Below, in pieces: positions 13,168 through 28,653 of a DNA stretch of 64,000 bases. Below the pieces are notes generated by a model, which was given only the letters and a program-made list of their open reading frames with translations, had not been told where the DNA came from and searched no databases. Positions within the stretch are counted from its first letter, which is position 1. Every line of letters starts with the position of its first letter. Source of the stretch: Isoperla grammatica (lineage: Eukaryota > Arthropoda > Insecta > Plecoptera > Perlodidae); the NCBI GenBank assembly GCA_945910005.1, contig OX246739.1, positions 3,006,001 to 3,070,000 on the forward strand, given 5' to 3'. The position numbers and the translations under genes were made by a program.

Positions 13168-16100
13168 CTAATAATTAGTTTGGAGTTGTAGGCTTATCAA
13201 AGAGAGATGAGATGGCTTCTTTATAAAGCTTGTTAAGACTTGTGTCGTCAGGGGGCGGCCGAACAAATAACCCGAGCAGGGTTACAACACGGAGCCGGCT
13301 GAATATTCTAGCTGTGCATGTGTACAGGGTTATCTGCAAAGCCATCCGTGGGGGATGCGGGCGTACATTTATTTTGATTTCTTTTTTAATGCGGTTGATA
13401 TTCTGAAAACACAATCTTTCTACAAGGGCGGTCGCAAAAACATAAAACTATCCTTGTTATTGAAATAAAGAAAAGTTTCTTTATGTATAGTAAAGAATTA
13501 TAAAAATTGGACACACTGAGAAAATACAACAGGAAAGAAAAACGTATTTGGGATGTTTTGGTATAGTTTCTTGATAACGATATTTGGGATTGCTGTCTAC
13601 ATACATACCTTAGAAATTAGAAACTTGCAATTAAGAATATTATATTGTATACAATTTTGTTTTGTATACAAAACACATACAAGCGTGCACACATCGATAA
13701 AGACTTTTATGCTCGATGAAAGACCGCGTATTTAACAATTAATAGCTCCGTCACGCGTTTCATCTTGTTTAGGTTTAAGCTCTTTAATTCTAAATATAAA
13801 TAGTTAAATATAATCCACCAACCTGTCACACATTCTTAGTCACCAATTCGAAATTCTTTATAACTTCTTTACCCCAGCCTCAAACGGGTATTCTGGAATC
13901 GTCATAGTAACTAGGCGCATAATAAATTGTATAATGCAGCCCAATGGAAATCAGTTCTTGTAACTGAGTGGCTAGAATAATTAGTATTTATGTCTGTATT
14001 TATTTAAAACACAGATGGAGACAGTGAGATAAAATATCACAAATATTTGTCTCTATTCTTTGTGACAAGAAATAACTGTCATTATTATCATTATATTCAT
14101 AAATGTTTTCTAATATTTCTCCGTCAGCGAAACATAACGGAAATTAGTATTGCCGACATGGGCGAAAGTATAAAGCTATTCTAATAGCGCGTCGTGATTT
14201 CAAGAGCTTTCAATTTTCATGGTTATTGTTCGTTGTACAGACCCGCGGTATTGGCTAGATCCCTCATGAACGTTGATGAAGCGTGTTTTCCACTTCCATT
14301 ACCGCACTCCACGCCCTTCCTACTCCCATTGTAGTTGCACGAGGCACGGTGCCTATTGTCGTGGTAAATGCCGTGACAGTATCCACTTGAAGACGCTCCG
14401 ACTCAAGATGAGTTTCAACCTCGCGCAATCTATTCAAAGCAATGAACTTCTGCTGACATTGTTTTTATCTGATCCCGTTTTACGCCTTGTAATTCCGTTT
14501 GATAGTGAGCGCGCCTAACGAGTGGGCGTATGCTCGCTCGCAAAGTATATAAATAGGCAACTCATAATCACGTGTCTTTCGTTTTCACGTTAAAGTGAAG
14601 TTCCAATATTCAAAGCAGGTGACACCGATGGGGTTTGAATACATACCTGAAGAACGGTAGATAATATTTGAAGGTGCAACTTAAGTGTGATTGGATTTTA
14701 TAAGATCTATAGACCAGATTTATCTGTATGCGTGTAATGCGTGTTAAATGGAAAAAAGTTCGGGGAATGTAAAATGTAGCTATTGTTGCATTACCCACAT
14801 CATTGAATACTCTCATTAAAATGTGGTAAATTGTTTTCTCCTTAATTACAGGAGCGTAAGTTTCCACCAGCATACATGCCTTGCTGTACTGACAGTATAG
14901 CTATAGGACGAAGTATTGTTCTACAAGAACCATGTCACGCTACTGAATATGGGCTCCATTCTTCACTGGCAAACGCGTCACCGCAAGCAATAGAAAGTGC
15001 TCAGAACTTTGCAATCCCTGCCAAAGCTAAGTACGCACTACAAGTTTAGCCTCCTGACGATGCGATTGCCAGTTTAAAGAATGTCCTGTGTCTTTGCATC
15101 CTCTAAGCGACATCCCATCATCGTCAGCTTTCCCGTCAGTTTAGCCGCATTAAACATCTGCATCAACGCAAAAAAAGAAATAACGTTGGTGGTTTTAGCT
15201 TCAATGCAACTTTAAGTGCCTTAATACATTACTTATACATTAAAAAAGTGACGTATGAAGAACAAATCAGTACGTTACAGTAATAAATCATTTTGATTCA
15301 TAAAAAGCGAATAAAGTTTACATAAAATATAAACACTAACTATTGCACTGTCGTATTCGTATGACCGTTACAGTTACTACCTTGCAAAGAGCATCTATCA
15401 TGTAGTTTATGAACATCTTAAAGCATTAGATATACGTATTAGGTTAATTCAGGCGTTTGTCGGTGTATTCTATAAACAGGAGTGGGAATGATACCAATAC
15501 CGAAATAAGTAACGTTCGTTTGGCTGAGAAAAGTCGAATTTAGGTGAACACAATATTTATTTTCTAAGAATCGAATATTATAAAGTAACTTTGTGTTTGA
15601 AGCTTTCCATTCAATATTAATATCTACTTCGTGCAGCGAAGTGTAATAGCACCTGCATACAATGAATTCTACACGTTAATGTACTGAGATCGTTATTTGA
15701 CTTATGGGGTCATTTAAATTATCATTACTGTTTTATTTTCCTAACTTTGTTTAAAATTCTGGACATGTACTCACAAACATTCGTATCTGTTGAGTCATCT
15801 TACCAACTGCTTAAATTAGATGACAGATTTTAAATTATACATTGTCATTATAAAGTAATTTGTTGGCAAAAGGGTTAAATACAGCACATTGACCTGAGTT
15901 TTACCTCAAAGTATTGTTGATTTAGACAAATCGATTGTTATGATTGATATAACCATTTTTCTCTAGTGACAACTTAAATAATAAATAGAATAGATTGCCA
16001 GGCTAAGTGGAGAGAAAACTCCCTTAGATTACTGTGGCCAAGTTATCAGGCAGACAAACATCATAACCGGAGCCTAAAGACAAACAACCTTGTTTACGCT

Positions 16101-17206
16101 GTTATGTTTCTAGTAAGTGGATCTTTCAAGTATGGCATTGTCTTGTTCTGGAAGGCTTTCTTATCTTTCCATTTCGACGTCATAGGCTCTTAATGTAGGG
16201 GTGGAATTTTGCGTTGTCGAAAGAACTTAGTATAATTAGAGTTTTAAATTATTAAGTAATTAATTAGTTAGAGCGCTGAGCAGTAAAGTTTATTTCATGT
16301 TCAATACATTTCACTATTACACCTATGATTTACTATTAATTGCTAACATAAAAATGTGCATTCGATACAAATATGTGTGTTTGTGATATTCCTTGATTTT
16401 CAACAACTTGTAGACAAAAAAACGTTTAAGTTCGAATTATTTTTAAGATTATTAACAATGAGTCATATTTTTAATTGTTTCTTTCCAGTGTTTATCTCTA
16501 CTAGTGTCGTCAGATTTGATCAAAGTAGTTTTATTTGTTTCAATACATGAAGTATCAGGTTTCATCGCCTAGATATCTTGCTAGATTTTTATGTATAAAT
16601 AAATGAAACATTTCAATAACGTTACAGTGGATTCTGTAAATCCATAAAAGCTATTACTTTGGAACAGTTAAAAGCATCGAGCTACTCCATAAATTTTGAG
16701 GATACTTTTCAATTCGTATAAGTAGAGGTCAGTCCCTTCTTAGATTATAGCCATTCATTTTATGCGTGTATGTTCTTTTGTGCCGGAATGTTGCTCAGCC
16801 TTGCGCTTTAAGTAATAATTGTATTACACGTTTCCGCTAGATTTGCATCAATAACTTGAAATAGAAAAGGATATATTTGTTTATTTTTTCAGTTTAAAAA
16901 ATTCTTTATTAAGTTAGGGTCATACTGTTACATCAGTCTAGTTATTATCAGTTCACGAATGTGCGTGACCGAGAAGATAATGTCTAATAATCGTAAACTG
17001 TGCGGAATTGCGTTTCTCTTACTCAGATTGTAATCTGCGTAGTATTATTGCGATTCCAACAAAGTTATTTCACTGCGTCAAGATCTGAGTAGGGTCGGTC
17101 CGAGGCTCTGTCATGTCTTAATCATAGCGCTCACTTTATTACTAAAGCTCAAATGAAATAACTGGGAGAGTCAAAACGGAGATGCAGACGTTACATTAGA
17201 GGGGTA
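13168..17206. other. AT-rich non-coding DNA
   Basis: No recognisable gene. A TATA-box-like TATATAAATAGG occurs at 14546-14557 with CpG-rich sequence upstream (around 14500-14540), but no credible coding sequence follows it. Open frames in the span are short and featureless. Confidence 0.4.
14546..14557 (+). promoter_or_regulatory. TATA-box-like sequence
   Basis: TATATAAATAGG is close to the animal TATA consensus. About 30 bases downstream the sequence is CACGTGTCTTTCG, without a clear initiator. In AT-rich DNA such matches arise by chance, so this is only a possible core promoter. Confidence 0.2.
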
Positions 17207-17226
17207 AGGGGAGGGGGGGGGGGGGG
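17207..17226. repeat. poly-G tract
   Basis: G-run interrupted by one A, in a purine-rich patch. Simple sequence, length unreliable. Confidence 0.8.
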
Positions 17227-18518
17227 ATTGGGAGGAGCAACCCTTCACTATTGCTCAATAATAATACTCCATAATAATAGAGTCGTCATATTTAGAGTTT
17301 GGAATTATGTTGCCATGTTAAACATTTTGGATTCATAATGGCATTAAGAGGGAGATGATTTGCTTGTGACTCCCATAGGCTCGACTTTCAACAGACACCT
17401 TCCCTATAGACACCGGATGAATGAACCACTTAGCAAATAAGCTATAATACCCAAGAAATGCTTCCTTTTAAGAAAATCAACATTCTTTGGTAATCAGGAT
17501 TATGTATTTGTGACTGAAAAACCAACATTTGTTGTCACGTTTTATTATAAACTAAAGATTTTCTTATCTTGACGATCCCCTGCTGCTCCCCTCCATCACT
17601 TTGTGACCACCCCTTACCCTAGTGACAACCCCACAATCATTATATTTATTCATTTCTTATTATATTATTTATAATCGGTTATATTTCTTATGCTGGGCGA
17701 CGGTCATATAACTAGAGGGTGGGAATCCAACTATGTCAAACCTAAAATATCTGCACAGCTAGCTACATAATTAAATTTAAGCTATGCAAATACTCTTTAC
17801 GGTATATGGTTTTCATTTGTGTATTCAACAAGCTTTAATATACTTAAAAGGTAGCATTTGTAAATGAAACCCACGTACTGACAAATGAAAATGATATCAA
17901 GACAAGTATTGTCATGAGCGAAATTTTATTGTGATAAAATTCTCCTCGCCAGATCTAGATCACTCTTGCTCTGCCCTTTACGAATGAGATCCAAAACTTC
18001 CGGGGTCTCCCGTGAGGAGAATTCAGATCATATTATATATTATTCAAAATGGACCACAGTGAGGAAGATGAAGAGACAAAATATATACGTTTCAAATGTT
18101 ACCATGAGTGAATTTTGCCTCCTTTGTTGAGATCGGAGCGTAAAGCAATCGCAAGGGAAAGCATTCCTCCCCTCATTCATTTTATTACCGACCAACGGAC
18201 TAAGAATGGAAGATCTTTGCTTTGCAATTTCGCTTTGACCTATTTTTTTAAGTTACAATGCTATAAAAGTGCTTTTTACATCTCAGCTTGTTTTGAATGC
18301 GTTCAATAATTCAGCAATTCCTTGTTCTATTATTAAATGATAGCTTTTGCCTTGTGTAAGAAAGGAAGATGTAAAGAAGAAGGCAAGAAAGATTCAAAAT
18401 ATCGTTTCATTACTTTGTGGGTAGGGGTGGCCACGAAGTTCGCTCAAATTACCCGGAACATATCTCAAAGAGTTGTAAAAAAATGGCGTAGGCTGAAATG
18501 ACATTATCTTTTATTCGT
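17227..18518. other. Probable TMTC intron, nothing specific
   Basis: Downstream of the TMTC exon in gene orientation (minus strand), so probably intronic. No next exon was identified: the residues expected after the HPVHTEA block were not found in the visible minus-strand frames. A short inverted motif AATTCTCCTC(A/G)CC flanks 17940-18024. Confidence 0.4.
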
Positions 18519-18586
18519 AACGTTATATCCACGACTGCGTTATAGCCACGACAACGTTATATCCACGACAACGTTATGGCCACGAC
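18519..18586. repeat. 17-bp tandem repeat, 4 copies
   Basis: Four units of AACGTTATATCCACGAC, with variants TGCGTTATAGCCACGAC and AACGTTATGGCCACGAC, lie 57 bp past the TMTC exon donor, inside the intron. It is unrelated in sequence to the 61-bp array on the other side of the exon. Confidence 0.9.
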
Positions 18587-18643
18587 ATCCGCCCCAATAT
18601 CCGACGTCGAAGCCCGAGCAGGAAGATCAAATAACAAACTCAC

Positions 18644-18821
18644 CGCCTCAGTGTGGACGGGGTGGGCGGCAAACAGGAGTCCGGCCGTACCCGCGAAGGT
18701 CATCTGAAGGCCAGCGACCACGTGACAGACACGTGTGAAGAGCACGGCAGCCAGAGCGTGGAGCAGGACATTACACACGTGGAACCACACGGGAGACATT
18801 CCCCACATTCGGTAGTTGGCC
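18644..18821 (-). CDS. TMTC-family protein, internal exon (partial)
   Basis: TMTC proteins (TMTC1-4) are ER-membrane proteins with about ten transmembrane segments followed by TPR repeats, belonging to the GT-C O-mannosyltransferases that modify cadherins. This 178-bp exon encodes 59 codons plus one base of a split codon. It begins ANYRMWGMSPVWFH, continues NVLLHALAAVLFTRVC (a hydrophobic membrane helix) and ends AGLLFAAHPVHTEA. The NVLLH block and the HPVHTEA block are conserved family signatures in this order and spacing. The splice signals agree: acceptor TGCTTGTTCCAG/G and donor GAGGCG/GTGAGT, giving a split codon at the start and an intact codon boundary at the end. The stretch often written as starting at an upstream Met is intron read-through. 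The paralogue cannot be chosen from one exon. Other exons were not found in the window, so introns must be long or the remaining exons were missed. Confidence 0.87.
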
Positions 18822-19815
18822 CTGGAACAAGCATAACACCTTACAATTAAACCCTTAGCAATATACTGCGTCACAGTTGGCCCTGGAACAAGCATAACAC
18901 CTTACAATTAACCCCTAAGCAATATACTGCGTCACAGTTGGCCCTGGAACAAGCATAACACCTTACAATTAACCCCTTAGCAATATACTGCGTCACAGTT
19001 GGCCCTGGAACAAGCATAAAACCTTACAATTAACCCCTAAGCAATATACTGCGTCACAGTTGGCCCTGGAACAAGCATAAAACCTTACAATTAACCCCTA
19101 AGCAATATACTGCGTCACAGTTGGCCCTGGAACAAGCATAAAACCTTACAATTAACCCCTAAGCAATATACTGCGTCACAGTTGGCCCTGGAACAAGCAT
19201 AACACCTTACAATTAACCCCTAAGCAATATACTGCGTCACAGTTGGCCCTGGAACAAGCATAAAACCTTACAATTAACCCCTAAGCAATATACTGCGTCA
19301 CAGTTGGCCCTGGAACAAGCATAAAACCTTACAATTAACCCCTAAGCAATATACTGCGTCACAGTTAGCCCTGGAACAAGCATAAAACCTTACAATTAAC
19401 CCCTAAGCAATATACTGCGTCACAGTTGGCCCTGGAACAAGCATAACACCTTACAATTAACCCCTAAGCAATATACTGCGTCACAGTTGGCCCTGGAACA
19501 AGCATAAAACCTTACAATTAACCCCTAAGCAATATACTGCGTCACAGTTGGCCCTGGAACAAGCATAAAACCTTACAATTAACCCCTAAGCAATATACTG
19601 CGTCACAGTTGGCCCTGGAACAAGCATAAAACCTTACAATTAACCCCTAAGCAATATACTGCGTCACAGTTGGCCCTGGAACAAGCATAACACCTTACAA
19701 TTAACCCCTAAGCAATATACTGCATCACAGTTGGCCCTGGAACAAGCATAACACCTTACAATTAACCCCTAAGCAATATACTGCGTCACAGTTGGCCCTG
19801 GAACAAGGATAACAC
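18815..19815. repeat. 61-bp minisatellite containing the TMTC splice acceptor
   Basis: The unit begins GTTGGCCCTGGAACAAGCAT on the plus strand and recurs every 61 bp from 18815 to 19791: sixteen full units plus a final partial one. Variation is light (AACACC or AAAACC; CCCCTAAGC or CCCTTAGC; one GTTAGCC). The first unit overlaps the TMTC exon: its first seven bases are exon sequence, and the next are the 3' splice site. Thus on the minus strand every unit carries TGCTTGTTCCAGGGCCAAC, the authentic acceptor plus the start of the exon. Confidence 0.95.
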
Positions 19816-21980
19816 AAAATTGAGTCTAGACCGGCACCTCCACCAAACGTGATAATTTTGTATTAAACAACATACTCGCTCGTTCAGTCGTATAACGGCG
19901 GCCCTGTTGTATCCTCGTACGACGGACCAATCTACAGTTGGCATTTTGTAGCCTAGATCAAACGGGGAACAAGACTGGAGGAAAGGGACGAGTTGAAAGA
20001 AGAATACAATTTAAAATGGTAAACGGGTTGAAAAGGAGAATTGCAGGAACTTATTTGGTCACTACTGATCATTACCGAAAACTATACTATGATGCATCAT
20101 TACGAACAGATATTCAACGGCTGGAATAGTAATTCTGTGCTGATAGCTCATGTATACAAATATAATTTACCATTTAATGTTATCTAATAATTAATAATTT
20201 CGTTAGGTAGAAGACTATTGATCGATGACTGTAACCTTCTTGTAACAGGCTTGTTGTGACCTTCATTGACGTCACAGAAGAACAAACAGTTTAAGCGTAG
20301 AAAGTTTGCACAACTCACCAAATTCCGTTTGTCTGATAAACAATTCTTGTTTGCTAATGTACTATCAATATTTACATTATGCCAATGGTATAATCAATTT
20401 TTGTTCCCGCTCTCTTGTAATAAATGTATTTATGAATCGTGTTACCAATGTGAGTAAGTGTGTTAATTAATACCAATCTGACAAAATGTAATTTAATGTT
20501 CTCTCTCTTGGGCAAAATTCATCAACTTCACAAAAACTTTCTGAGGTTAGTTCAAAACATATTCTATGAAAATTATATCTACAGTAAACTATGGCGGTAA
20601 CAAACATATTGTAGAGAAAAAACGTCGAAGTTTACGTAAGCTCGTTGAAATGCGCAATAGAATGCAAGAGAATACAAGTAAAAGAACGTGACCTACATTA
20701 AGTCAAAGATTAAAAGTATCTCAAGCATTTATTATATATTTTGATTTTGAGCAACGAGTAAGACGTGTGTTGAAAGTCGATAAAAATAAACGAGATCACT
20801 CTAAAAATGCTTCAATATAGACACGGTATCAAAGAGACTTTGTTATCATCTTGACAAAACAAATATTTATGAATACTGCTGAAGAACTCAAGACACTATA
20901 TGAGCTACTGAAGACAGTTCTAGGGTGAGCACAACCTGAATATTGCTACAAAGTGGAACAAATAATATTGAAATACGCTTTTCGAAAACATAGGTTTATG
21001 AATAGTTTCAAAATATATACTGCAAACGGATTAAACTAGGTCTTCTATAGAAATCATTGTATCAAATTTGAATAGTACGAAATACATTACTAAAACTGCT
21101 GCACACAGGTAACTGAAATTGAAATAGTTCTAACACAGCATGGTTAACAAACGCTGTTTGATTTATTGTATTTTATGAAAAGCTTTCAAAGTTTACGTTG
21201 ACACAACTAATTCTGTGCATTAAAACCATTGTATAAATTGTTGTATGTTGTATTTCTACGTTGCATGTTGTTATAAAGCATGGTGGTTCAGTAAAGCGAA
21301 ATATAATTCCTTTGTTATATGGAACTTTGAAACTCTTTCTTCGCCATAGAATGTGTATACTTTCACTAGCAATATAAATATGTGTGATAATGAAATGACC
21401 ATGCAAGAGAAAGTTACGTTCCACACCACAAGTTTGTATAATGGTGCTGTGTATCGTGTTTGTTTCGAGTAGTAATTGGCCATGTAGTGTGCTACGAAGC
21501 ACGATGTTGTAATGTTACAACCAATACACGCTGGATGTACCTCCCTCTCCTACAACTCCCCTCCCCTCTCCTCTCCTACAACCCCCCTCCCTCGGTAGCG
21601 CACTCAGTAACTGTACATGTCCGTGTAGTTTAGAACTACTATCTACGCACAGAGCAGTCGTAAGAGCATCAATGGTGGTTACTTTTCTCAGATGATTTTA
21701 ATCTAAGTTGAATATTATTGTGTATTTATTTGAAGCAGAGAAGAATAATGCTTCCAAACCAACATTATATTTAACTTTATATAATCAGGATATGACCATA
21801 CGGAAAAATTAGAAAACCTAAATATACAATACAAATAATTGTTTGAAGACAATTCATGGTTTATATCTGTGTGATTGATTTAAAAAAAGTAAATGCTATA
21901 AAAACCAATTTCAACTATATTAATGTCGAGGTGTTATGATCTTAAATATGACTTCTAAAGTTCTGGGTTCCGTTTGAGAA
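19816..21980. other. Non-coding DNA, probably TMTC intron
   Basis: Starts with a 19-bp segment (19829-19847) that also occurs at 33784-33802. A pyrimidine-rich stretch with imperfect CTCCCCTCCC repeats lies at 21541-21597. No upstream TMTC exon or other gene is recognised. Confidence 0.35.
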
Positions 21981-21984
21981 CTAA

Positions 21985-22123
21985 AGTCGGGTTTTTCAAT
22001 CGGTTAACGGGTCGTTAACGGGGCCGTTATCTAACGGTCCGTAATCTGTAACCCAATTACCCCTATGCAGATAACGGACCGTCAGCTAACGGCCCCGTTA
22101 ATGACCGATTGAAAAACTGGGCC
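21985..22123. mobile_element. Snap-back MITE with TTAA-like target duplication
   Basis: Arms of about 60 bp form an imperfect palindrome around a short centre. The left arm has TTTTTCAATCGGTTAACGGG then TTAACGGGGCCGTTAT and ACGGTCCG; the right arm is its reverse complement with few differences. The right end is followed by TTAA (22124-22127), and the left end is preceded by CTAA (21981-21984), one change from TTAA. This fits a small non-autonomous DNA transposon that uses TTAA targets (piggyBac- or Kolobok-like). Superfamily assignment is inference. Confidence 0.65.
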
Positions 22124-22127
22124 TTAA

Positions 22128-23779
22128 TCTAACGTGGGCTTGAAACGGCGATGATTCTTTCGACATGATTAATGGTTCAAACTTCGAAGAATCTATATAT
22201 TTCATTATAATTATATTTTGTTACCTAACCTGGTTAAGTACCTCCTTATCATGGTCGCAAGCTTATCTATGCCAGTATCACTGTTTATTTAATATCATGA
22301 TATGTTCCCGTTTGTTTGTACCTACCACATGTACCTTAACAAAGCACGTACGAGAAATACATGTGGAATGAATATATTGAATACACTGCAAATGGCTTAT
22401 CCAACGAGCATGTGATTTTGTAACCACGTGCACAGGGGGAGTAATACGATAAAAAAATCGAAATTTCATGTGAACTGAGTGTTATTGATAAAGTATAAAG
22501 CTGGTTTCAAAAATGGTTTAGACTCGGAACGTATTTCGTGTGGAACACATGAGAATGAGGGTTTGGGGGACGGCAAACATCTGAAACGAAGACAGATGTG
22601 CCATTCGACTGAGCAATTTATAAAGAAGGGAAATGTCAAGCAAAAACGATAGGGAGGCAAAATATCTGTTAGGTGGAGGTTATATGATATGGTAAGTATT
22701 GTTGTATTTTACGATTACAGTATTTGGGTTCTACGTGTCGAATTGTATCAATAATGCTAATCGAGACTATGAGTGAGTGATGCATGAAGATGAAGGTAAT
22801 ACCACATCCTTACTAGTACATGCATGCCCAGTTCAGTATTCAAACATGCCACACAGAAAATGCAGTTCAGTAAATGAGCGCCTGATCAACTGCGTGAGTA
22901 CGAATCCCGCCTAAGATATGCGTATTTGGTAACTGTCCACCTTCATTGCACCTCAGCATTTCGAATATCATGATTGCAATTATAGAGGTTTAAAGCAAAC
23001 AAAATGACAACCATCGAATCATATTGAAGACTTGAATATCGCTTGGGTCATTTACTATTAAATACTGCCATGCAGATTGTCTCGTCGAATTAACATGGTA
23101 TATTTCCGGCTACATTCATCATAATACAGTCACAACGGTAAATAAATAAATTGTAGGTACACGTTTTTATAGATCGTTTAACGTCATGAAACCTCGTTAA
23201 GTCGTTTCACGTTTCCCTCTATTCTATAAGTTATCCAAAGAGTCGTGACTACTTTTAAAATAGTTTTTAGTTTATGTTAACTAAGGAGCACGAAGGTTCT
23301 GCTCGGAGAGAATACAGAAGTTTGAGATAATCTTGGTGACAGGAACAGATTAGTTTCGGGCGATATTCATCGGGTTGTATTTTTAGTACTGCTGTTCAGG
23401 AGATTGGTTTGTAAATAAATTTAATATTTTAACACGGACGTCGTAAAAATTACTTCTCTTTGTACTTCACTTCACTATTTGAAGACCAACATGGCTTACA
23501 CTGCATGCACGGTGTTGTGGTCGTATATGAATAAAGCATAAATATTATAAATTAAGTGATTATTTTGGGGAAAAGTTAGAGCGTTCCAAACAGTTGAGAC
23601 GTATTACATTTAAAACCATTGATAGTAGACTGAATCATAGGGAGGACTTCAAGCATTCACTTGAGTTTTCTTGTTTGTTTTAAGTTAAGGCTCGACATTC
23701 TTGGATACACATTGCTGCTGAAACCGTAAATCAATGCATTCGGTTCTCTCAAGCTAGATCGGGTATCAACGCTCAGGAG
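22128..23779. other. AT-rich non-coding DNA
   Basis: No gene recognised. A sequence near 22875-22910 (GAGCGCCTGATCAACTGCGT, then AGTACGAATCCC) faintly resembles a degraded tRNA-like head but lacks a convincing A box. Confidence 0.35.
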
Positions 23780-26982
<3,203 letters not shown>

Positions 26983-27051
26983 TCCCGGTAGTCTAGGATT
27001 CAAGGAGCCCACTCGGCAAGTGGGAGACCTGAGTTCGATTCCTAGTCGGGG
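26983..27051 (+). pseudogene. tRNA-like pseudogene or SINE head
   Basis: TCCCGGTAGTCTAGGATTCA at the 5' end, a CCCAC/GTGGG anticodon-type stem with a 7-base loop, a B box GAGTTCGATTCC, and a 3' GTCGGGG that pairs with the 5' TCCCGG. The D arm is shortened, one T-stem pair is mismatched, and position 33 of the loop is C instead of T, so it is unlikely to be a functional tRNA. The 5' part resembles tRNA-Glu/Asp types. It may be an isolated tRNA pseudogene or the head of a SINE whose body I do not recognise. Confidence 0.55.
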
Positions 27052-28537
27052 TTTGTATTTTAATTTCTGTATTTCACAAAAACATCACCCACAAGAGTTT
27101 TCCTCCAATAAATATCCATTTGAATGTACTGTTGACGTTAAATAATCATGCCGGCCTCGAAGGCGATAGCAAGACACGTTCACCTAAGGGAGAATGCAAC
27201 GTTTATATCGTTATATCTCCCGGCGACTGATGCAACGAGCGCCACTATTGATCCAAGCCACTTTGAATCACTCAAAGTCAATGGCCAAACTTTAGACTCG
27301 GTACTTACGAAATTTGTCTGAAAAACCACTGGGTGTATAAAATATCGCTCGACTTTCTGAAATATTTAAATGATTAGCTTTTTCCACGTCCGGTAGATCT
27401 TTCAAGCTTCATTTCGTTATGAGATAATAATTTGAGCTGCCACGCGTATTAATTCCATTCAAAAAGGGCGGTGAACATTAATAAACGACAGCAATTATCA
27501 TAATAATAAAATCTGCATTTCATGGAGACGATGATAATTGAGATGGCTTTCATGGAAACTGAGCTGATTTAGAGAGAAGGGGCCAAAGAGTTGGCAGCCA
27601 GAAGCTCTTGCTTTAATTGCTGTGGCCTACAGGACCAGGCGGGCGAGGTTGGTGCGACTCAGCATTGCCGGGTGGGAATGCGATTACACCTGCCACAGAG
27701 TTTTAGAAATGTATTCCCAAAACTCATACTATACTACTACGACTAGTATCCAGAACTAAACACTGAGTTAATTGTGAAAAGGTACTTCCCAAGAAATTTG
27801 CTAGGATCACTCAGACGTTTCAAAAAAAGTTCCAAATAAGGTATAGTTGTATTACTAAAATTCCTTATGAGACACTCTGTATTAAAGCAGTATGCAGACT
27901 AAGGTGAAATTTTATGACACATACTTGCAATTTATTCCTAAAACTAACAAAAACTTACTTAAAAATTAACATAATTTCTAGCTCATGCCTCATGCATTAG
28001 TGTCATTTCAGCACTTAACTCTCCCGTCTTTCTTCACTATTGTTCAGTTTTCCTTCAAACCCTTTTCTTTTAAGACTAATATTGTTACAATTCTCCGCCA
28101 TTGTATCGTAATTTCTCCTTGATATTAAATTTTGAGAGCCAGGTTTAATAAACCATTTAGAATGGATTAAAGATTTAAACGAAATGGCCCGTTTCTTAGA
28201 TTCATTCATCATAGACCGTGTGAGACGACAGCGCTGTAATTACGACAGAACTTTAAGGGATGCATTAGTTGGAGGGATGTTAGGCAACTCACGTGTTTCA
28301 CCCCGGTAGTGCGGAGCAACGAGGGTAACTGAGAAGATACGAGTTATCATGATAGAAATAGAAACGCGAAGCTACGCTAAATGAGTTATTATTTGTTAAA
28401 TATTATTTTGTAAAATCTATGTTTGTAGGAAAATCTTCAAATCTTCTAAAAAAATATTGTTTGATTGTTTTATTAATCTGAAAATGAGCACACTATTGAT
28501 TTAATATATTTTTTATATTAACTTATACGTTTTGCAG
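27052..28537. other. Non-coding DNA with a possible conserved block
   Basis: 27440-27720 has the look of a conserved non-coding element: long ATAATTATCATAATAATAAA-type homeobox-like motifs followed by a GC-richer segment with GGCAGCCAGAAGCTC and CACCTGCC (E-box type). This is a visual impression only. No exon was recognised until the acceptor-like TACGTTTTGCAG that ends at 28537. Confidence 0.3.
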
Positions 28538-28653
28538 GACATGTCTGCAATGTGTGTAGCAACAGCGGAAGAAATGGCAACAGTGGGTGTCCTGGTTACG
28601 ACCGAAGCCGTTGCAGTAGCGGTAGAGGTGGCAACAGTGGTTTGTTTGTGTGA
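28538..28653 (+). CDS. Candidate Cys/Gly-rich coding segment at start of 66-bp array
   Basis: After an acceptor-like TTATACGTTTTGCAG a frame of 37 codons runs to a TGA at 28651-28653. It reads HVCNVCSNSGRNGNSG and continues CPGYDRSRCSSGRGGNSG. The first part (CSNSGRNGNSG) is a diverged copy of the later repeat product (CSSGRGGNSG), and several base differences between them are at third codon positions (TGT/TGC, AGC/AGT, GGA/GGT), which suggests the unit once evolved as protein-coding sequence. No known domain is recognised. The downstream array breaks the frame repeatedly, so a functional product is doubtful. Confidence 0.28.

Noticed and set aside
18653..18850. Plus-strand frame over the TMTC exon
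   Set aside because: Antisense shadow of a conserved minus-strand exon with proper splice sites.
18815..19815. CRISPR-like repeat array
   Set aside because: Head-to-tail 61-bp units without spacers, overlapping an exon.
26983..27051. Functional tRNA gene
   Set aside because: Shortened D arm, mismatched T stem and a C at the usual U33 position; kept only as a tRNA-like pseudogene.
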